This document shows, in pieces, positions 9,165 to 19,927 of a DNA stretch of 64,000 bases; position 1 is the first letter of the stretch; each line of letters starts with the position of its first letter. Both the position numbers and the translations under genes were made by a program. The stretch is from Bradyrhizobium sp. (GTDB taxonomy: Bacteria > Pseudomonadota > Alphaproteobacteria > Rhizobiales > Xanthobacteraceae), in the NCBI RefSeq assembly GCF_022844465.1, contig NZ_JALHLP010000001.1, positions 372,001 to 436,000 on the forward strand, written 5' to 3'. Under the pieces are notes generated by a model. It saw nothing but the letters and a program-made list of their open reading frames with translations. It did no database searches and was not told the DNA's origin.

Positions 9165-9401
9165 CTAGGTCAATGCTTGGGCGGATGAAGAACGCCGGAT
9201 GATCCAGCGCCGCAACGCGACACCGGCCCAGATGGCCTCGACCACACCGAACGGCCAGGCCCCCTGAAGAAAGCCATAAGCGGAGCCGAGGACGCAGGCG
9301 CCGGCAAAGCCGAGGATGAACCCGTGATGGCGCTCCTCCAGCGCGTAGGTCACCAGCATTGCGGTGACCGCGAACAGACCGAACATGCTCAACGCGTCCA
9401 T
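9165..9401 (-). CDS. Small membrane protein, unknown function
   Basis: A 78-residue hydrophobic protein with about two to three membrane spans (FGLFAVTAMLVTYAL, then FILGFAGACVLGSAYGFL, then VEAIWAGVALRRW) separated by an EERHH motif, and a short polar tail. I recall similar conserved hypotheticals in rhizobia, but no function. It stands alone, divergent from the cyclase-family gene. Confidence 0.75.
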   Translation of the reverse strand: MDALSMFGLFAVTAMLVTYALEERHHGFILGFAGACVLGSAYGFLQGAWPFGVVEAIWAGVALRRWIIRRSSSAQALT

Positions 9402-9609
9402 CGCGTCATCCCCATTTCACGATCGCTCCGCCGCGCGGGACGATCTCCGTCATATTTTCGCAACAAACCACTTACCACTGCGCGCTTTCGCGCCGCGCTC
9501 CTTCGATCAAACTCGGCGCAAAAATATTCTTTGGTTCGCCACCAACTCCTACGTTAGGATGACGCGCTAACTGTCAAGAACCATAACGTCAACTCTGGGA
9601 GGAACTGCG

Positions 9610-10548
9610 ATGCGCGTTGCGTTGGTATTGAGCTTTTCTGTTGCCTTGCTGTGCGGCACGGCCGGAACATCAAGCGCTCAGGACTGGACCAAATCCAAAT
9701 GGGGACCGAACGACGAGATCGGCGCTGCGAACTACATGACGCCCGAACTCGTGGTCAAGGCGGCGGGATTGATCAAGACCGGCAAGACCTATGCGCTCGG
9801 CATCCCGGTCGGCTCTGCTACTCCCGCCTATCCGCCACGCGCCTTCAAGATCACGGTGGTGCAGCCCGGCCAGGCCGGCAGCCCCGGCCTCGGACCGACC
9901 AAGACCACCTATAATGACGACATCATCGAGGGTTGGGTCGGCGTCGGCAGCCAGCTCGACGGCCTCGGCCATATCGGCGTCGAGCACGTCTACTACAACG
10001 GCAACAAGCTGCTTGAATTCGCCGATCCGACCGGCCTGAAAAAGCTCGGCGTCGAAAAAATCCCGCCGATGGTGGCCCGCGGCGTGTTGCTGGACATGGC
10101 GGCCCATTACGGCACCGACGTCATCAAGGAAGGCACTGCTTTCAACGTCAAGGAGATCGAGGAGGTCGCCAAGAAGCAGGGCGTCGAAATCCGCCAGGGC
10201 GATGTCGTGATCTTCCACACCGGCTGGCTCAGCCTGATCGGCAAGGACGACAAGCGTTTCGGCGCCGGTGAACCCGGCCTCGGCGTCGAGGGCGCCAAAT
10301 ACCTCGTCAGCAAGGGCGTCGTCGCGGTAGGCGCCGATACCTGGGGCCTCGAAGCCGTTCCGTTCGAAACCAAGAACGTCTTCGAGGTGCATCAGATCCT
10401 GCTGCCGATGAGCGGCACCTACATCCTCGAAAACCTGGATACGGCCGAACTCGCCAAGGACAAGGCCTACGAGTTCATGTTCGTCCTCGGCCACCCGCGC
10501 TTCAAGGGCGCGGTTCAAAGCATGATCAACCCGGTCGCGATCCGGTAA
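9610..10548 (+). CDS. Exported cyclase-family (kynurenine formamidase-like) hydrolase
   Basis: A 312-residue protein of the 'cyclase' (PF04199) superfamily, Mn/Zn hydrolases that include KynB. An N-terminal signal peptide (about 24 residues, cleavage after SSAQ-like AXA context) marks it as periplasmic. The central region QLDGLGHIG corresponds to the metal-binding H-x-G-T-H-x-D segment of the family but in a divergent form. A good Shine-Dalgarno (GGAGGAA) precedes the ATG. Substrate unknown; cytoplasmic KynB is unlikely because of the leader. Confidence 0.88.
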   Translation: MRVALVLSFSVALLCGTAGTSSAQDWTKSKWGPNDEIGAANYMTPELVVKAAGLIKTGKTYALGIPVGSATPAYPPRAFKITVVQPGQAGSPGLGPTKTTYNDDIIEGWVGVGSQLDGLGHIGVEHVYYNGNKLLEFADPTGLKKLGVEKIPPMVARGVLLDMAAHYGTDVIKEGTAFNVKEIEEVAKKQGVEIRQGDVVIFHTGWLSLIGKDDKRFGAGEPGLGVEGAKYLVSKGVVAVGADTWGLEAVPFETKNVFEVHQILLPMSGTYILENLDTAELAKDKAYEFMFVLGHPRFKGAVQSMINPVAIR

Positions 10549-10639
10549 GGCGTCAACGACAGCTGGCGTGGCGCCCCCGTCAAAGGCGCCGCGCCAGGAT
10601 CGGCTTTGCGCCCGCGCCTCGCCGGTGTTATGCGGGACC

Positions 10640-11122
10640 ATGCCCGCCCCCATTCTCCCGCTGATCGAAGCCGTCGCGCACTGGCCCGAGCGCGGCGCCC
10701 TCATAGGCCTCGATCTCGGCACCAAGACCATCGGCGTCGCGGTCTCCGACCCCGACCGCCGGCTGGCCACTGGCGTCGAAACGCTGCATCGCACGGCGTT
10801 CAAGGCCGATGCGGCGCGGCTGCTGGCGATATCGGGCGAACGCAACGCCGTCGGCTTCGTGCTCGGACTGCCCATCAACATGGACGGCAGCGAGGGGCCC
10901 CGCGCGCAATCGACCCGCGCCTTTGCCCGCAATTTCTCCAACCTGACCGGCCTCGCGATCGCGCTTTGGGACGAGCGGCTTTCCACCGCGGCGGTCGAGC
11001 GCGAGCTGATCGGCATGGATGTCAGCCGCGCGCGCCGCGCCGAGGTGATCGACGAGCATGCCGCCATCTTCATCCTGCAGGGCGCGCTGGACCGGCTTTC
11101 GAAACTGCGCAGGGATCGCTGA
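10640..11122 (+). CDS. ruvX: Putative pre-16S rRNA nuclease / Holliday junction resolvase RuvX (YqgF)
   Basis: A 160-residue RNase H-fold protein of the YqgF/RuvX family, now regarded mainly as a nuclease maturing the 5' end of 16S rRNA. Visible motifs are GLDLGTKTIGVAVSD (first acidic residue), VLGLPINMDGS and WDERLSTAAVE. The frame extends 72 bp upstream, but the ATG at 10640 gives the usual N-terminus. It is followed after 2 bp by the AEC permease gene and probably cotranscribed with it. Confidence 0.95.
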   Translation: MPAPILPLIEAVAHWPERGALIGLDLGTKTIGVAVSDPDRRLATGVETLHRTAFKADAARLLAISGERNAVGFVLGLPINMDGSEGPRAQSTRAFARNFSNLTGLAIALWDERLSTAAVERELIGMDVSRARRAEVIDEHAAIFILQGALDRLSKLRRDR

Positions 11123-11124
11123 CG

Positions 11125-12054
11125 ATGGCGGTCGTCACGGCGGCGCTGCTGCCGGTGTTTCTGCTGATCGTGCTCGGCTTCATCCTGAAGCGGACGCTGA
11201 TCCGGCCGGACACGCAGTGGCACGGGTTGGAGCGGCTGACCTATTACGTGCTGTTTCCGGTCCTGCTGGTGCAGTCGCTGGCCAGGGCCGACCTCGGACA
11301 GGTACCGGTCGCCGGCGTCGGCGGCGCACTGCTGCTTTCGGTTCTGCTGATGTCGCTACTGTGCCTGGCGCTGCGGCCGCTGCTGGCGCGCGTTTCGGTC
11401 GATGGCCCTGCCTTTACCTCGATCTTCCAGGGCGCAACCCGCTGGCAGACCTATGTCGCGCTCGCCGTCTCCGGCAATTTGTTTGGCGATCTCGGGCTGG
11501 CGCTGGCCGCCGTCGCCATGGTCGCCATCATTCCGCTGGTCAACGTGTTCAGCGTCGCGGTGCTGGCGCATTACGCGTCGCCGGAAAAGCGGTCGATCGG
11601 CTCCATCTTTCTGACCGTAGTGGCCAATCCCCTGATCTGGGCCTGCGCGATCGGGCTTGCGCTCAACCTCGCCCACGTCCCGCTCCCCAAACTATGGCAC
11701 GAGGTCGCCGATGCGCTCGGGCGCTCCTCGCTCGCCATCGGCCTGTTGGTCACCGGCGCCGGCCTGCAGCTCGAAGGCATGTTCCGGCCGAGCCTTGCCG
11801 CCTCGGTCGCCGTGTTCCTCAAGCTGGTGCTGATGCCCGTCATCGCAGTGACGCTGGCGCTGAAATTCGGCCTGACCGGCTCCAGCCTTTCGATCGTGGC
11901 CGCATGTTCGGCGGTGCCGGCGTCGTCGAGCGCCTATGTGCTGGCCCGGCAGATGAACGGCGACGCGCCGCTATTGGCCCAGATCATCACGCTGCAGACC
12001 ATTCTGGCGGCGGTGACGATGCCGATCGCGATTGCGCTCGCCGCCCTCCTATAG
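11125..12054 (+). CDS. AEC-family permease (auxin efflux carrier-like)
   Basis: A 309-residue integral membrane protein with about ten predicted spans in two groups of five, as in the auxin efflux carrier family (PF03547). Bacterial members export or import malate, malonate and similar organic acids; the substrate here is unknown. Start ATG 11125 is 2 bp after the ruvX stop. Its stop codon abuts the end of the convergent CPBP protease gene with no gap. Confidence 0.93.
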   Translation: MAVVTAALLPVFLLIVLGFILKRTLIRPDTQWHGLERLTYYVLFPVLLVQSLARADLGQVPVAGVGGALLLSVLLMSLLCLALRPLLARVSVDGPAFTSIFQGATRWQTYVALAVSGNLFGDLGLALAAVAMVAIIPLVNVFSVAVLAHYASPEKRSIGSIFLTVVANPLIWACAIGLALNLAHVPLPKLWHEVADALGRSSLAIGLLVTGAGLQLEGMFRPSLAASVAVFLKLVLMPVIAVTLALKFGLTGSSLSIVAACSAVPASSSAYVLARQMNGDAPLLAQIITLQTILAAVTMPIAIALAALL

Positions 12055-12894
12055 CTACGAGCCCGCCAGCCAGAACGTCTGGACCGTGGCCGCCGAATTG
12101 TTGACGCCGTGCAGGACGACGGTCAGCCACGTCGAGCCGGTGCGATAGCGGAGATAACCGAGCAACAGCCCGATCGAAAACACCTCGCCGAAAAAGAACC
12201 AGTCGTATTGCAGATGCACCGAAGTCCACGCCAGCGACGACAGGAAGATGGCGCCGACAACGCCGATGCGCGATTCCGACCAGCCGCGATAGAGAAAGCC
12301 ACGCGCCAGAATCTCCTCCGAAACCGGGGCGGCGACGCAAAAGGCGATCACCAGCAGCCACACCGCGCCGTCGACCTGCGCCGATTTCAGCACCTCGCCC
12401 ATGAAGCCCGGCGTCACCTCGCGCCCGAGCGCGCGCGACAACAGGTCCCAGCAACCGACCAGCACGGCCAGCGCGACCACCCCGATCATGACGTTGCGCC
12501 ACGAGGTCCAGCGCAGCGCCAGATAATCGGCGAAGGGCGTGCGAGTCGGCCGGATCGCGATCCAGGCTGCGAACAGCACCGCCGGCAACCCCATGATGAC
12601 CGAGAGCGAGATCGTCAGCCCGCCGCCGACGATGCGGATCGCCTCGGCGAGATCGAACGGCCCGCCCTGCCTCAGCACGAAATAGCCAATGACGGTGGCC
12701 TGGCCGACGAACATGCCGGCAAAGATGAACAGGCCCCACAGCGCCGTGCCCCAGAACTTCCAGATTCGCGGCGGCCGTTGCTGATCGGGGGTCGCCAGCG
12801 CAACAGCGGCCGGACCGGCGGGGGTAAGGGAATCCATCAGTGGGCTTTCAATGAGCTGGACGTCGCCGGGGTGGACGTCATCGCGGTGAGCCAT
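12055..12894 (-). CDS. CPBP-family intramembrane metalloprotease (Rce1/Abi-like)
   Basis: A 279-residue membrane protein of the CAAX-protease/bacteriocin-processing family. The motif SEEILARGFLYRG carries the catalytic Glu pair and Arg, and conserved His residues follow in TSVHLQY and VLHGVNN, the latter within predicted membrane helices. Start 12894 has AGGAAAG directly upstream and lies 21 bp after the aidB stop, so the two genes look cotranscribed; an internal ATG at 12837 would give a shorter N-terminus. Role in this organism unknown. Confidence 0.9.
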   Translation of the reverse strand: MAHRDDVHPGDVQLIESPLMDSLTPAGPAAVALATPDQQRPPRIWKFWGTALWGLFIFAGMFVGQATVIGYFVLRQGGPFDLAEAIRIVGGGLTISLSVIMGLPAVLFAAWIAIRPTRTPFADYLALRWTSWRNVMIGVVALAVLVGCWDLLSRALGREVTPGFMGEVLKSAQVDGAVWLLVIAFCVAAPVSEEILARGFLYRGWSESRIGVVGAIFLSSLAWTSVHLQYDWFFFGEVFSIGLLLGYLRYRTGSTWLTVVLHGVNNSAATVQTFWLAGS

Positions 12895-12915
12895 GCTTTC
12901 CTGGACACGCCCGGT

Positions 12916-14559
<1,644 letters not shown>

Positions 14560-14582
14560 GGCGGGTCCTGACAAGCCGAAAA

Positions 14583-15362
14583 TCAGTTGCGTCGCGGAAT
14601 CGGGAAATCATAGGCCTGGCCGCCCGCCCCCGGCAGCGAAAAATGCCACCATTCCTTCCAATAGTTTACGAATCCTCGCCGCGTCATCACCTCTACCAGT
14701 TTCTGCCGCCACCGGCGCTGGGCCGCCGTGATCGATGTCGCCTGGGTGTGCGACCTGACGTCGGAACAGTCGAAGCCGGTGCCCATGTCGACGCTGCCTT
14801 CCGGCGCGCGAATGTCGGCGTTGGCGACGCAGTCGGCGTAATCCCGGGCGGGGTCGAACGTGGCTGAGTTGTCGGCTTTCAGATCGACCAGCGTGAGGTC
14901 GAGCGCGGCGCCGGTGGAATGGCCGGAGCGTTCGGCGATGTAGCCGAGGCGAAACAGATCGACCTTGTCGAGCGCCGGGTGGTAGCGCTTCTGCGCTCGG
15001 GTTTCGTGGCCGTCGCGCGACCAGACCACGATGTCGGCGGTCGCCCGCGCCGGGCGGTAGCAATCCAGCATCTTCAGCGACAGACCCTGCGGCGCCAGCT
15101 CTTGCTGGATTTGCCGCAGCAGCACGCCGACCTCACGCTTCACCACGCATTCGGCGGCGTCATACCCCCGGAGCGGTCGCCCGACGAAGTTGTTCGAGCC
15201 CGCGTAGCGAATGTCCTGGAGGATGGTCGGGTCGATGTCACGCAGATAGACGAAGCCGGACGGCAGCTTTTGCGCCTCAGCGACTGCGCTGGCGAGACAA
15301 CTTGCCAGGCAGACCGCAGCAAGCGCCATCGATGCCTTGGCGCGCCTCCTGGCACGGATCAC
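14583..15362 (-). CDS. Exported VanX-like D-alanyl-D-alanine dipeptidase (peptidase M15D)
   Basis: A 259-residue zinc D,D-dipeptidase. Zinc ligands H148 and D155 (SGHSTGAALD) and H240 with catalytic E237 (EWWH) are all present, plus the conserved CYRP arginine near 103. I choose the GTG at 15362: it overlaps the caspase gene stop as GTGA and supplies an Arg-rich n-region before a hydrophobic leader; an ATG at 15329 would remove that charge. The leader contains LASC (19-22), so it could be a lipoprotein or an ordinary secreted protein cut after AEA. It likely hydrolyses D-Ala-D-Ala in the periplasm; coupling to the caspase gene is unusual. Confidence 0.9.
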   Translation of the reverse strand: MIRARRRAKASMALAAVCLASCLASAVAEAQKLPSGFVYLRDIDPTILQDIRYAGSNNFVGRPLRGYDAAECVVKREVGVLLRQIQQELAPQGLSLKMLDCYRPARATADIVVWSRDGHETRAQKRYHPALDKVDLFRLGYIAERSGHSTGAALDLTLVDLKADNSATFDPARDYADCVANADIRAPEGSVDMGTGFDCSDVRSHTQATSITAAQRRWRQKLVEVMTRRGFVNYWKEWWHFSLPGAGGQAYDFPIPRRN

Positions 15363-16786
15363 TGCACCCGCTCCGAGCCGACCAGCAGCTTGCTGATCGC
15401 GGTATCCGTGTATTTGTTGCCGGCCCAGACGTCCTCGATGATGAACTTGACCCAGTAGGCCCGTACCGGCGTCGGCAATGTCAGAACTTCCTCGCCGAGG
15501 CCATCGCGCAGACTGAACGTCTGCGTCTCGCCTTGCGAGAACACCGCGCGCAACTGGCGCACGCGGTTGTTCTTGCGGAAGATGTCGTTGTTCTTCTGGT
15601 AGCCGTTCTGGACGTGGATGGATTTCACCAGCCGCACGGCGTCGAACTCGACCGTGATCCACTCGCCGACGCCATTGCCGTCCCTGCCCTCCACCCACGC
15701 GGTGGCGCTGGAAGCGTTGAACAGGTTCTGCGCGCCGTAGGAATTGCCGAACTGCGGCTTGAGCACCGAACTGACGCAATAGGTCTCGGCGCCGTTGCGG
15801 GCGCAGCTTTCGCCCGGCGCGCCCGGCCGCGACGTTCGCGCCGCCCGCTCCGGTTCCGGCGACGCGCTTGCAAACTTGGTCTCCGGTTGCTCGATGCGGT
15901 TGGCGCTCGACAGCCCGGCGAGGTAGATGCGGCCGCCGAGGGTCTGATCGTAATAGGCCGGCGTCTGCTCGTGCGGCGCCGGCTGGCCCTGCTCGTCGGT
16001 GGCCTGCAGCGCCAGCGCGGCGACGCGCTCGCGCACCTCGACGGCGAGGTCGCCCAGATGCAGGTCGGGGCGCTTCAACTGCTCGGCGAATACCCGCGTG
16101 AACACCGAATTGTGGGCGGCGTCGCGGCCGCCGAGCCGGTCCAGCGCGGTCTGGCCGATGCCGGCGGAATACAGCGTGAAGATGCCGCGCGCAGGACGGG
16201 CGTCGGCGAGCCCCCGCGTGTTGCCGATCGAGCGGCCGGCGGCGCGCGGGAACGGATTGTCGCGGCAGGCGTCGATCACCAGCAGCGCCACCCGGACCGA
16301 CTTTGCCTGCAACTCGGCAATCAGGTCGGGCTCGGCGAGCGAGGCTCCGCGCACCCGCGCTTCCGCGCCTTCGGTGACGGCCGGCACGTCGCTCGGGACC
16401 AGGTAGTTGACGCCCGCGATCGCGACGCCATGGCCGGCAAAGAACAAGGCCGCCGTGTCGCCCGGCTGCAGCCGCGCGGTGAACTCCGCAAGCTTGTCGA
16501 TCATCGCCTGGCGGCCGAGATTGGTGCCGACGATCACCTCGAAACCCAGCGATTTCAGGGTCGCCGCGATCGTGGTGGCGTCGTTGGCGGCCTTCTTCAG
16601 CTGCCGGTCGGCGGGCAGATTGGGATAGAGATCATTGCCGATGGCAAGCGCGATCCGCCGCTCGGCGGCGGCCGGCGTGGCCGCCAGGCCGGCGAGCACG
16701 AGCCATGCGACCGCCATCAGCAGCGTCCGCGAGGCGATCCGAACGGATTGAATGAAATGCCGTAGCTTTTCCATGGCCTCATGCAT
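15359..16786 (-). CDS. Exported caspase-like (C14) peptidase with C-terminal discoidin-like domain
   Basis: A 475-residue protein with a signal sequence (about 1-41, ending PAAAE), a caspase fold with His119 (FFAGHG) and Cys174 (VIDACRDNP), a linker, and a C-terminal beta-rich region (about 335-475; NLFNASSATAWVEG, ITVEFD, VKFIIEDVW) resembling the discoidin / NADase-type glycan-binding domain. Bacterial caspase homologues cleave after basic residues; the leader places this one in the periplasm or at the surface. An alternative ATG at 16774 is possible. Directly upstream of and overlapping the D,D-dipeptidase gene. Confidence 0.88.
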   Translation of the reverse strand: MHEAMEKLRHFIQSVRIASRTLLMAVAWLVLAGLAATPAAAERRIALAIGNDLYPNLPADRQLKKAANDATTIAATLKSLGFEVIVGTNLGRQAMIDKLAEFTARLQPGDTAALFFAGHGVAIAGVNYLVPSDVPAVTEGAEARVRGASLAEPDLIAELQAKSVRVALLVIDACRDNPFPRAAGRSIGNTRGLADARPARGIFTLYSAGIGQTALDRLGGRDAAHNSVFTRVFAEQLKRPDLHLGDLAVEVRERVAALALQATDEQGQPAPHEQTPAYYDQTLGGRIYLAGLSSANRIEQPETKFASASPEPERAARTSRPGAPGESCARNGAETYCVSSVLKPQFGNSYGAQNLFNASSATAWVEGRDGNGVGEWITVEFDAVRLVKSIHVQNGYQKNNDIFRKNNRVRQLRAVFSQGETQTFSLRDGLGEEVLTLPTPVRAYWVKFIIEDVWAGNKYTDTAISKLLVGSERVQ

Positions 16787-16937
16787 CTCGTGCCGATCCG
16801 CGCCATCCTAGCCTAACTCCGGGCCCGCAACACCATCCGGCGGCGTTTACCCTGTTGCCGAAGCGCTGGTGGATAAGTCCGGCCGGGGGATTTGTGACTT
16901 GCCCCGCGCGGCATCTCTGCCTATAGCTCTGGCTTTA

Positions 16938-17891
16938 ATGACCCCTGCATCGAAATCGACCTTCGTCCTCGGACACCGGCACCTGCTGGGAATCGAGGGG
17001 CTTTCGGCTGCCGACATCACCGGCCTGCTCGACCTCTCCGAGGAGTATGTCGAGCTCAACCGCCAGGTGGACAAGAAGCGCACCAGCTTGCGCGGTCGCA
17101 CCCAGGTCAACCTGTTCTTCGAGGCCTCGACCCGTACCCAATCCTCGTTCGAACTGGCCGGAAAGCGGCTCGGCGCCGACGTCATGAACATGTCGGTTTC
17201 CTCGTCCTCGATCCGCAAGGGCGAGACGCTGATCGACACCGCGATGACCCTCAACGCCATGCACCCGGACATCCTGGTGGTGCGCCACCACGCCTCCGGC
17301 GCGGTGGAACTGCTCGCCCGCAAGGTCGACGGTTCCGTGATCAACGCCGGCGACGGCAGCCATGAGCATCCGACCCAGGCGCTGCTGGACGCGCTCACCA
17401 TCCGCCGCAACAAGGGCCGGCTGGAAGGGCTCGTCATCGCGATCTGCGGCGACGTGATGCACTCGCGGGTGGCGCGCTCCAATATCCTGCTGCTCAACAC
17501 CATGGGCGCCCGCGTCCGCGTGGTGGCGCCCTCGACGCTGCTGCCGCGCGGCATCGAGCGGATGGGCGTCGAGGTCGCGCGCGACATGCGCGAGGGCCTC
17601 AACGGCGCCGACATCGTCATGACGCTGCGGCTGCAGCGCGAGCGCATGAACGGCTCCTTCGTACCCTCGAGCCAGGAATACTTCCATTATTTCGGCCTCG
17701 ATCAGAAGAAGCTGGCCTACGCCAAACCGGATGCGCTGGTGATGCATCCGGGGCCGATGAACCGCGGCGTGGAGATCGACTCGATCGTGGCCGACGGCGC
17801 GCAGTCGCTGATCCGCGAACAGGTGGAAATGGGAGTGGCGGTGCGGATGGCGGTGCTGGAAGCGCTCGCCCGCAACCTGCCGAACGCCTGA
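16938..17891 (+). CDS. pyrB: Aspartate carbamoyltransferase catalytic chain
   Basis: Catalyses carbamoyl phosphate + aspartate to carbamoyl aspartate, the committed step of pyrimidine synthesis. The 317-residue product has the carbamoyl-phosphate motif [13 protein letters not shown], the HPTQALLD loop and [12 protein letters not shown]. The ATG at 16938 gives the normal alphaproteobacterial N-terminus ([11 protein letters not shown]); the frame is open 69 bp further up. The pyrC-like gene follows after 1 bp, and the pair probably makes a joint complex (see that entry). Confidence 0.97.
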   Translation: MTPASKSTFVLGHRHLLGIEGLSAADITGLLDLSEEYVELNRQVDKKRTSLRGRTQVNLFFEASTRTQSSFELAGKRLGADVMNMSVSSSSIRKGETLIDTAMTLNAMHPDILVVRHHASGAVELLARKVDGSVINAGDGSHEHPTQALLDALTIRRNKGRLEGLVIAICGDVMHSRVARSNILLLNTMGARVRVVAPSTLLPRGIERMGVEVARDMREGLNGADIVMTLRLQRERMNGSFVPSSQEYFHYFGLDQKKLAYAKPDALVMHPGPMNRGVEIDSIVADGAQSLIREQVEMGVAVRMAVLEALARNLPNA

Positions 17892-17892
17892 G

Positions 17893-19194
17893 ATGCTGAC
17901 CGACCGCCGCCCCATCCTGCTTGCCAACGCCCGCATCATCGATCCCTCCAGGGATTTCGACGGCCCTGGCGACGTCCTGATCGCCGACGGCGTGATCCGT
18001 GACGCCCGGCGCGGCATCGGCGCCGCCGGCGTCCCCGAAGGCACCGACATCGTCAACTGCGCCGGCAAGATCGTCGCCCCCGGGCTGATCGACATGCGCG
18101 CCTTTGTCGGCGAGCCCGGCGCCGGCCATCGCGAAACCTTTGCCTCCGCCAGCCAGGCCGCGGCCGCCGGCGGCATCACCACCATCATCTGCCAGCCGGA
18201 CACCTCGCCGGTCATCGACAATTCCGCGACGGTCGACTTCGTGCTGCGCCGCGCCCGCGACACCGCGATCGTCAACATCTACCCGATGGCGGCGCTGACC
18301 AAGGGCATGCGCGGCGAGGAGATGACCGAGATCGGACTATTGAAGGCGGCCGGCGCGGTCGCCTTCACCGATGGCGACAAGAGCGTCACCAACGCCCAAG
18401 TGATGCGCCGCGCGCTGACCTATGCGCGGGATTTCGACGCGCTCATCGTGCATCACACCGAGGACCCCGACCTCGTCGGCGAAGGCGTGATGAACGAGGG
18501 CGAATTCGCCGCCAGGCTAGGTCTCGTCGGCATTCCCAACGCCGCCGAAGCCGTGATGCTGGAGCGCGACATGCGGCTGGTGGCGCTGACCGGCGGGCGC
18601 TACCACGCCGCCTCGCTGTCGTCGATCGAGTCGCTGGAAATCCTCAAGCGCGCGCGCGACGCCGGGCTCGCCGTCTCAGCTTCGGTCTCGATCAACCACG
18701 TCACCCTGAACGAGAACGACATCGGCCCCTATCGCACCTTCCTGAAACTGTCGCCGCCGCTGCGCACCGAGGACGACCGCCTCGCGCTGGTCGCCGCCCT
18801 CGCCTCCGGCTTGATCGACGTCGTGATGTCCGACCACAATCCGCAGGATGTCGAGGTCAAGCGGCTGCCGTTCGCGGAAGCCGCTAGCGGCGCGGTCGGG
18901 CTGCAGACCATGCTGCCGGCGGCGCTACGCCTGATCCACAATGGCGAGATGGATTTCAAGACGCTGATCCGGGCGATGTCGACCAGGCCTGCGGAACTGC
19001 TCGGCCTTCCCGGCGGCTCGCTGCGCGCCGGTTCCCCGGCCGATGTGGTCGTGATCGATCCGGATACGCCATGGGTGCTCGATCCCGCCGACCTCAAATC
19101 GCAATGCAAGAACACGCCTTTCGACGAAGCCCGCTTTTCGGGCCGCGTCGCCCGTACTATCGTGGGCGGACGAACCGTCTATGAGCATGTCTAG
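17893..19194 (+). CDS. pyrC: Dihydroorotase-like protein lacking the HxH metal motif (PyrC/PyrX type)
   Basis: A 433-residue member of the dihydroorotase/amidohydrolase family, 1 bp after pyrB. Most family landmarks are there (VAPGLIDMR, ITTIICQPDT, SINHVTLNENDIGPYRTF, SDHNPQDVEVKRLPF). However, the strand-1 motif that should read D-x-H-x-H-x-R-x-P is D67-M-R69-A-F71-V-G73-E-P, so both metal-binding histidines and the arginine are gone. In Pseudomonas such inactive homologues (PyrX/PyrC') are needed to assemble ATCase with PyrB. I infer a structural role here, with an active dihydroorotase elsewhere. Its stop codon lies at the edge of a repeat element. Confidence 0.9.
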   Translation: MLTDRRPILLANARIIDPSRDFDGPGDVLIADGVIRDARRGIGAAGVPEGTDIVNCAGKIVAPGLIDMRAFVGEPGAGHRETFASASQAAAAGGITTIICQPDTSPVIDNSATVDFVLRRARDTAIVNIYPMAALTKGMRGEEMTEIGLLKAAGAVAFTDGDKSVTNAQVMRRALTYARDFDALIVHHTEDPDLVGEGVMNEGEFAARLGLVGIPNAAEAVMLERDMRLVALTGGRYHAASLSSIESLEILKRARDAGLAVSASVSINHVTLNENDIGPYRTFLKLSPPLRTEDDRLALVAALASGLIDVVMSDHNPQDVEVKRLPFAEAASGAVGLQTMLPAALRLIHNGEMDFKTLIRAMSTRPAELLGLPGGSLRAGSPADVVVIDPDTPWVLDPADLKSQCKNTPFDEARFSGRVARTIVGGRTVYEHV

Positions 19195-19299
19195 AGCATG
19201 AACCGGAAAAGTGTGTAGCGGTTTTCCGAAAAGATCATGCTTAAGAAATAATGAGCTGGACCGGGATGACGATTCGAAGAAAAGTCATCCCGCTCTAGC
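19191..19299. repeat. RIME-like intergenic palindromic element
   Basis: Two adjacent imperfect palindromes: AGAGCATG...CATGCTT with inner CCGGAAAA/TTTTCCG, then GGGATGAC...GTCATCCC flanked by GAGC/GCTCTAG. This is the look of rhizobial intergenic mosaic elements, which carry two large palindromes in about 110 bp. The left edge (CTAG) supplies the TAG stop of the pyrC-like gene. Confidence 0.7.
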
Positions 19300-19331
19300 G
19301 CAGGAAACAAGGCGCGGCGGGAGCAACGTTC

Positions 19332-19925
19332 ATGATGTCGGATGCATTCCTCGCGCTGGCGTTGCCGGTCGGCTATTTGCTCGGCTCGATTCCGTTCGGG
19401 CTGGTGCTGACCAAATTCGCCGGCACCCAGGACCTGCGTTCGATCGGCTCGCGCAGCATCGGCGCCACCAACGTGCTGCGCACCGGCCACAAGGGCCTCG
19501 CCGCGGCGACCCTGATCGGCGACGCACTCAAGGGCACGCTCGCGGTGGTCCTCATGGGTTATTACGGCGGCCCGCATGCGGCGATGCTGGCGGCGCTGGG
19601 CGCGTTCCTCGGCCATCTGTTTCCGGTCTGGCTCAAATTCAACGGCGGCAAGGGTGTCGCCACCTATATCGGTGTCCTGATCGGTCTGTTCTGGCCGGCA
19701 GCCCTGATGTTCTGCCTGATCTGGCTCGCGACCGCCTTTGCCACGCGCTATTCGTCGCTCTCGGGACTGGTCGCAGCCTTTGTCACGCCGCTTTTCCTGT
19801 GGTGGTTCGGCCATCCCGCGCTGGCGTCGCTCGCAGTCGTTCTGACATTGCTGCTGTTCTGGAAGCACCGCGAGAACATCAAGCGGCTGCAGGCAGGCAC
19901 CGAAGGCAAGATCGGCGCGAAGTAG
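19332..19925 (+). CDS. plsY: Glycerol-3-phosphate acyltransferase PlsY
   Basis: An inner-membrane acyl-phosphate:glycerol-3-phosphate acyltransferase making lysophosphatidate, the first step of phospholipid synthesis. The 197-residue protein has about five spans and the family loops: [11 protein letters not shown], then [14 protein letters not shown], and the glycine-rich [14 protein letters not shown] lies 8 nt before the first of two adjacent ATGs. It reads away from pyrC across the repeat and converges on the amidase gene. Confidence 0.95.
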   Translation: MMSDAFLALALPVGYLLGSIPFGLVLTKFAGTQDLRSIGSRSIGATNVLRTGHKGLAAATLIGDALKGTLAVVLMGYYGGPHAAMLAALGAFLGHLFPVWLKFNGGKGVATYIGVLIGLFWPAALMFCLIWLATAFATRYSSLSGLVAAFVTPLFLWWFGHPALASLAVVLTLLLFWKHRENIKRLQAGTEGKIGAK

Positions 19926-19927
19926 CC

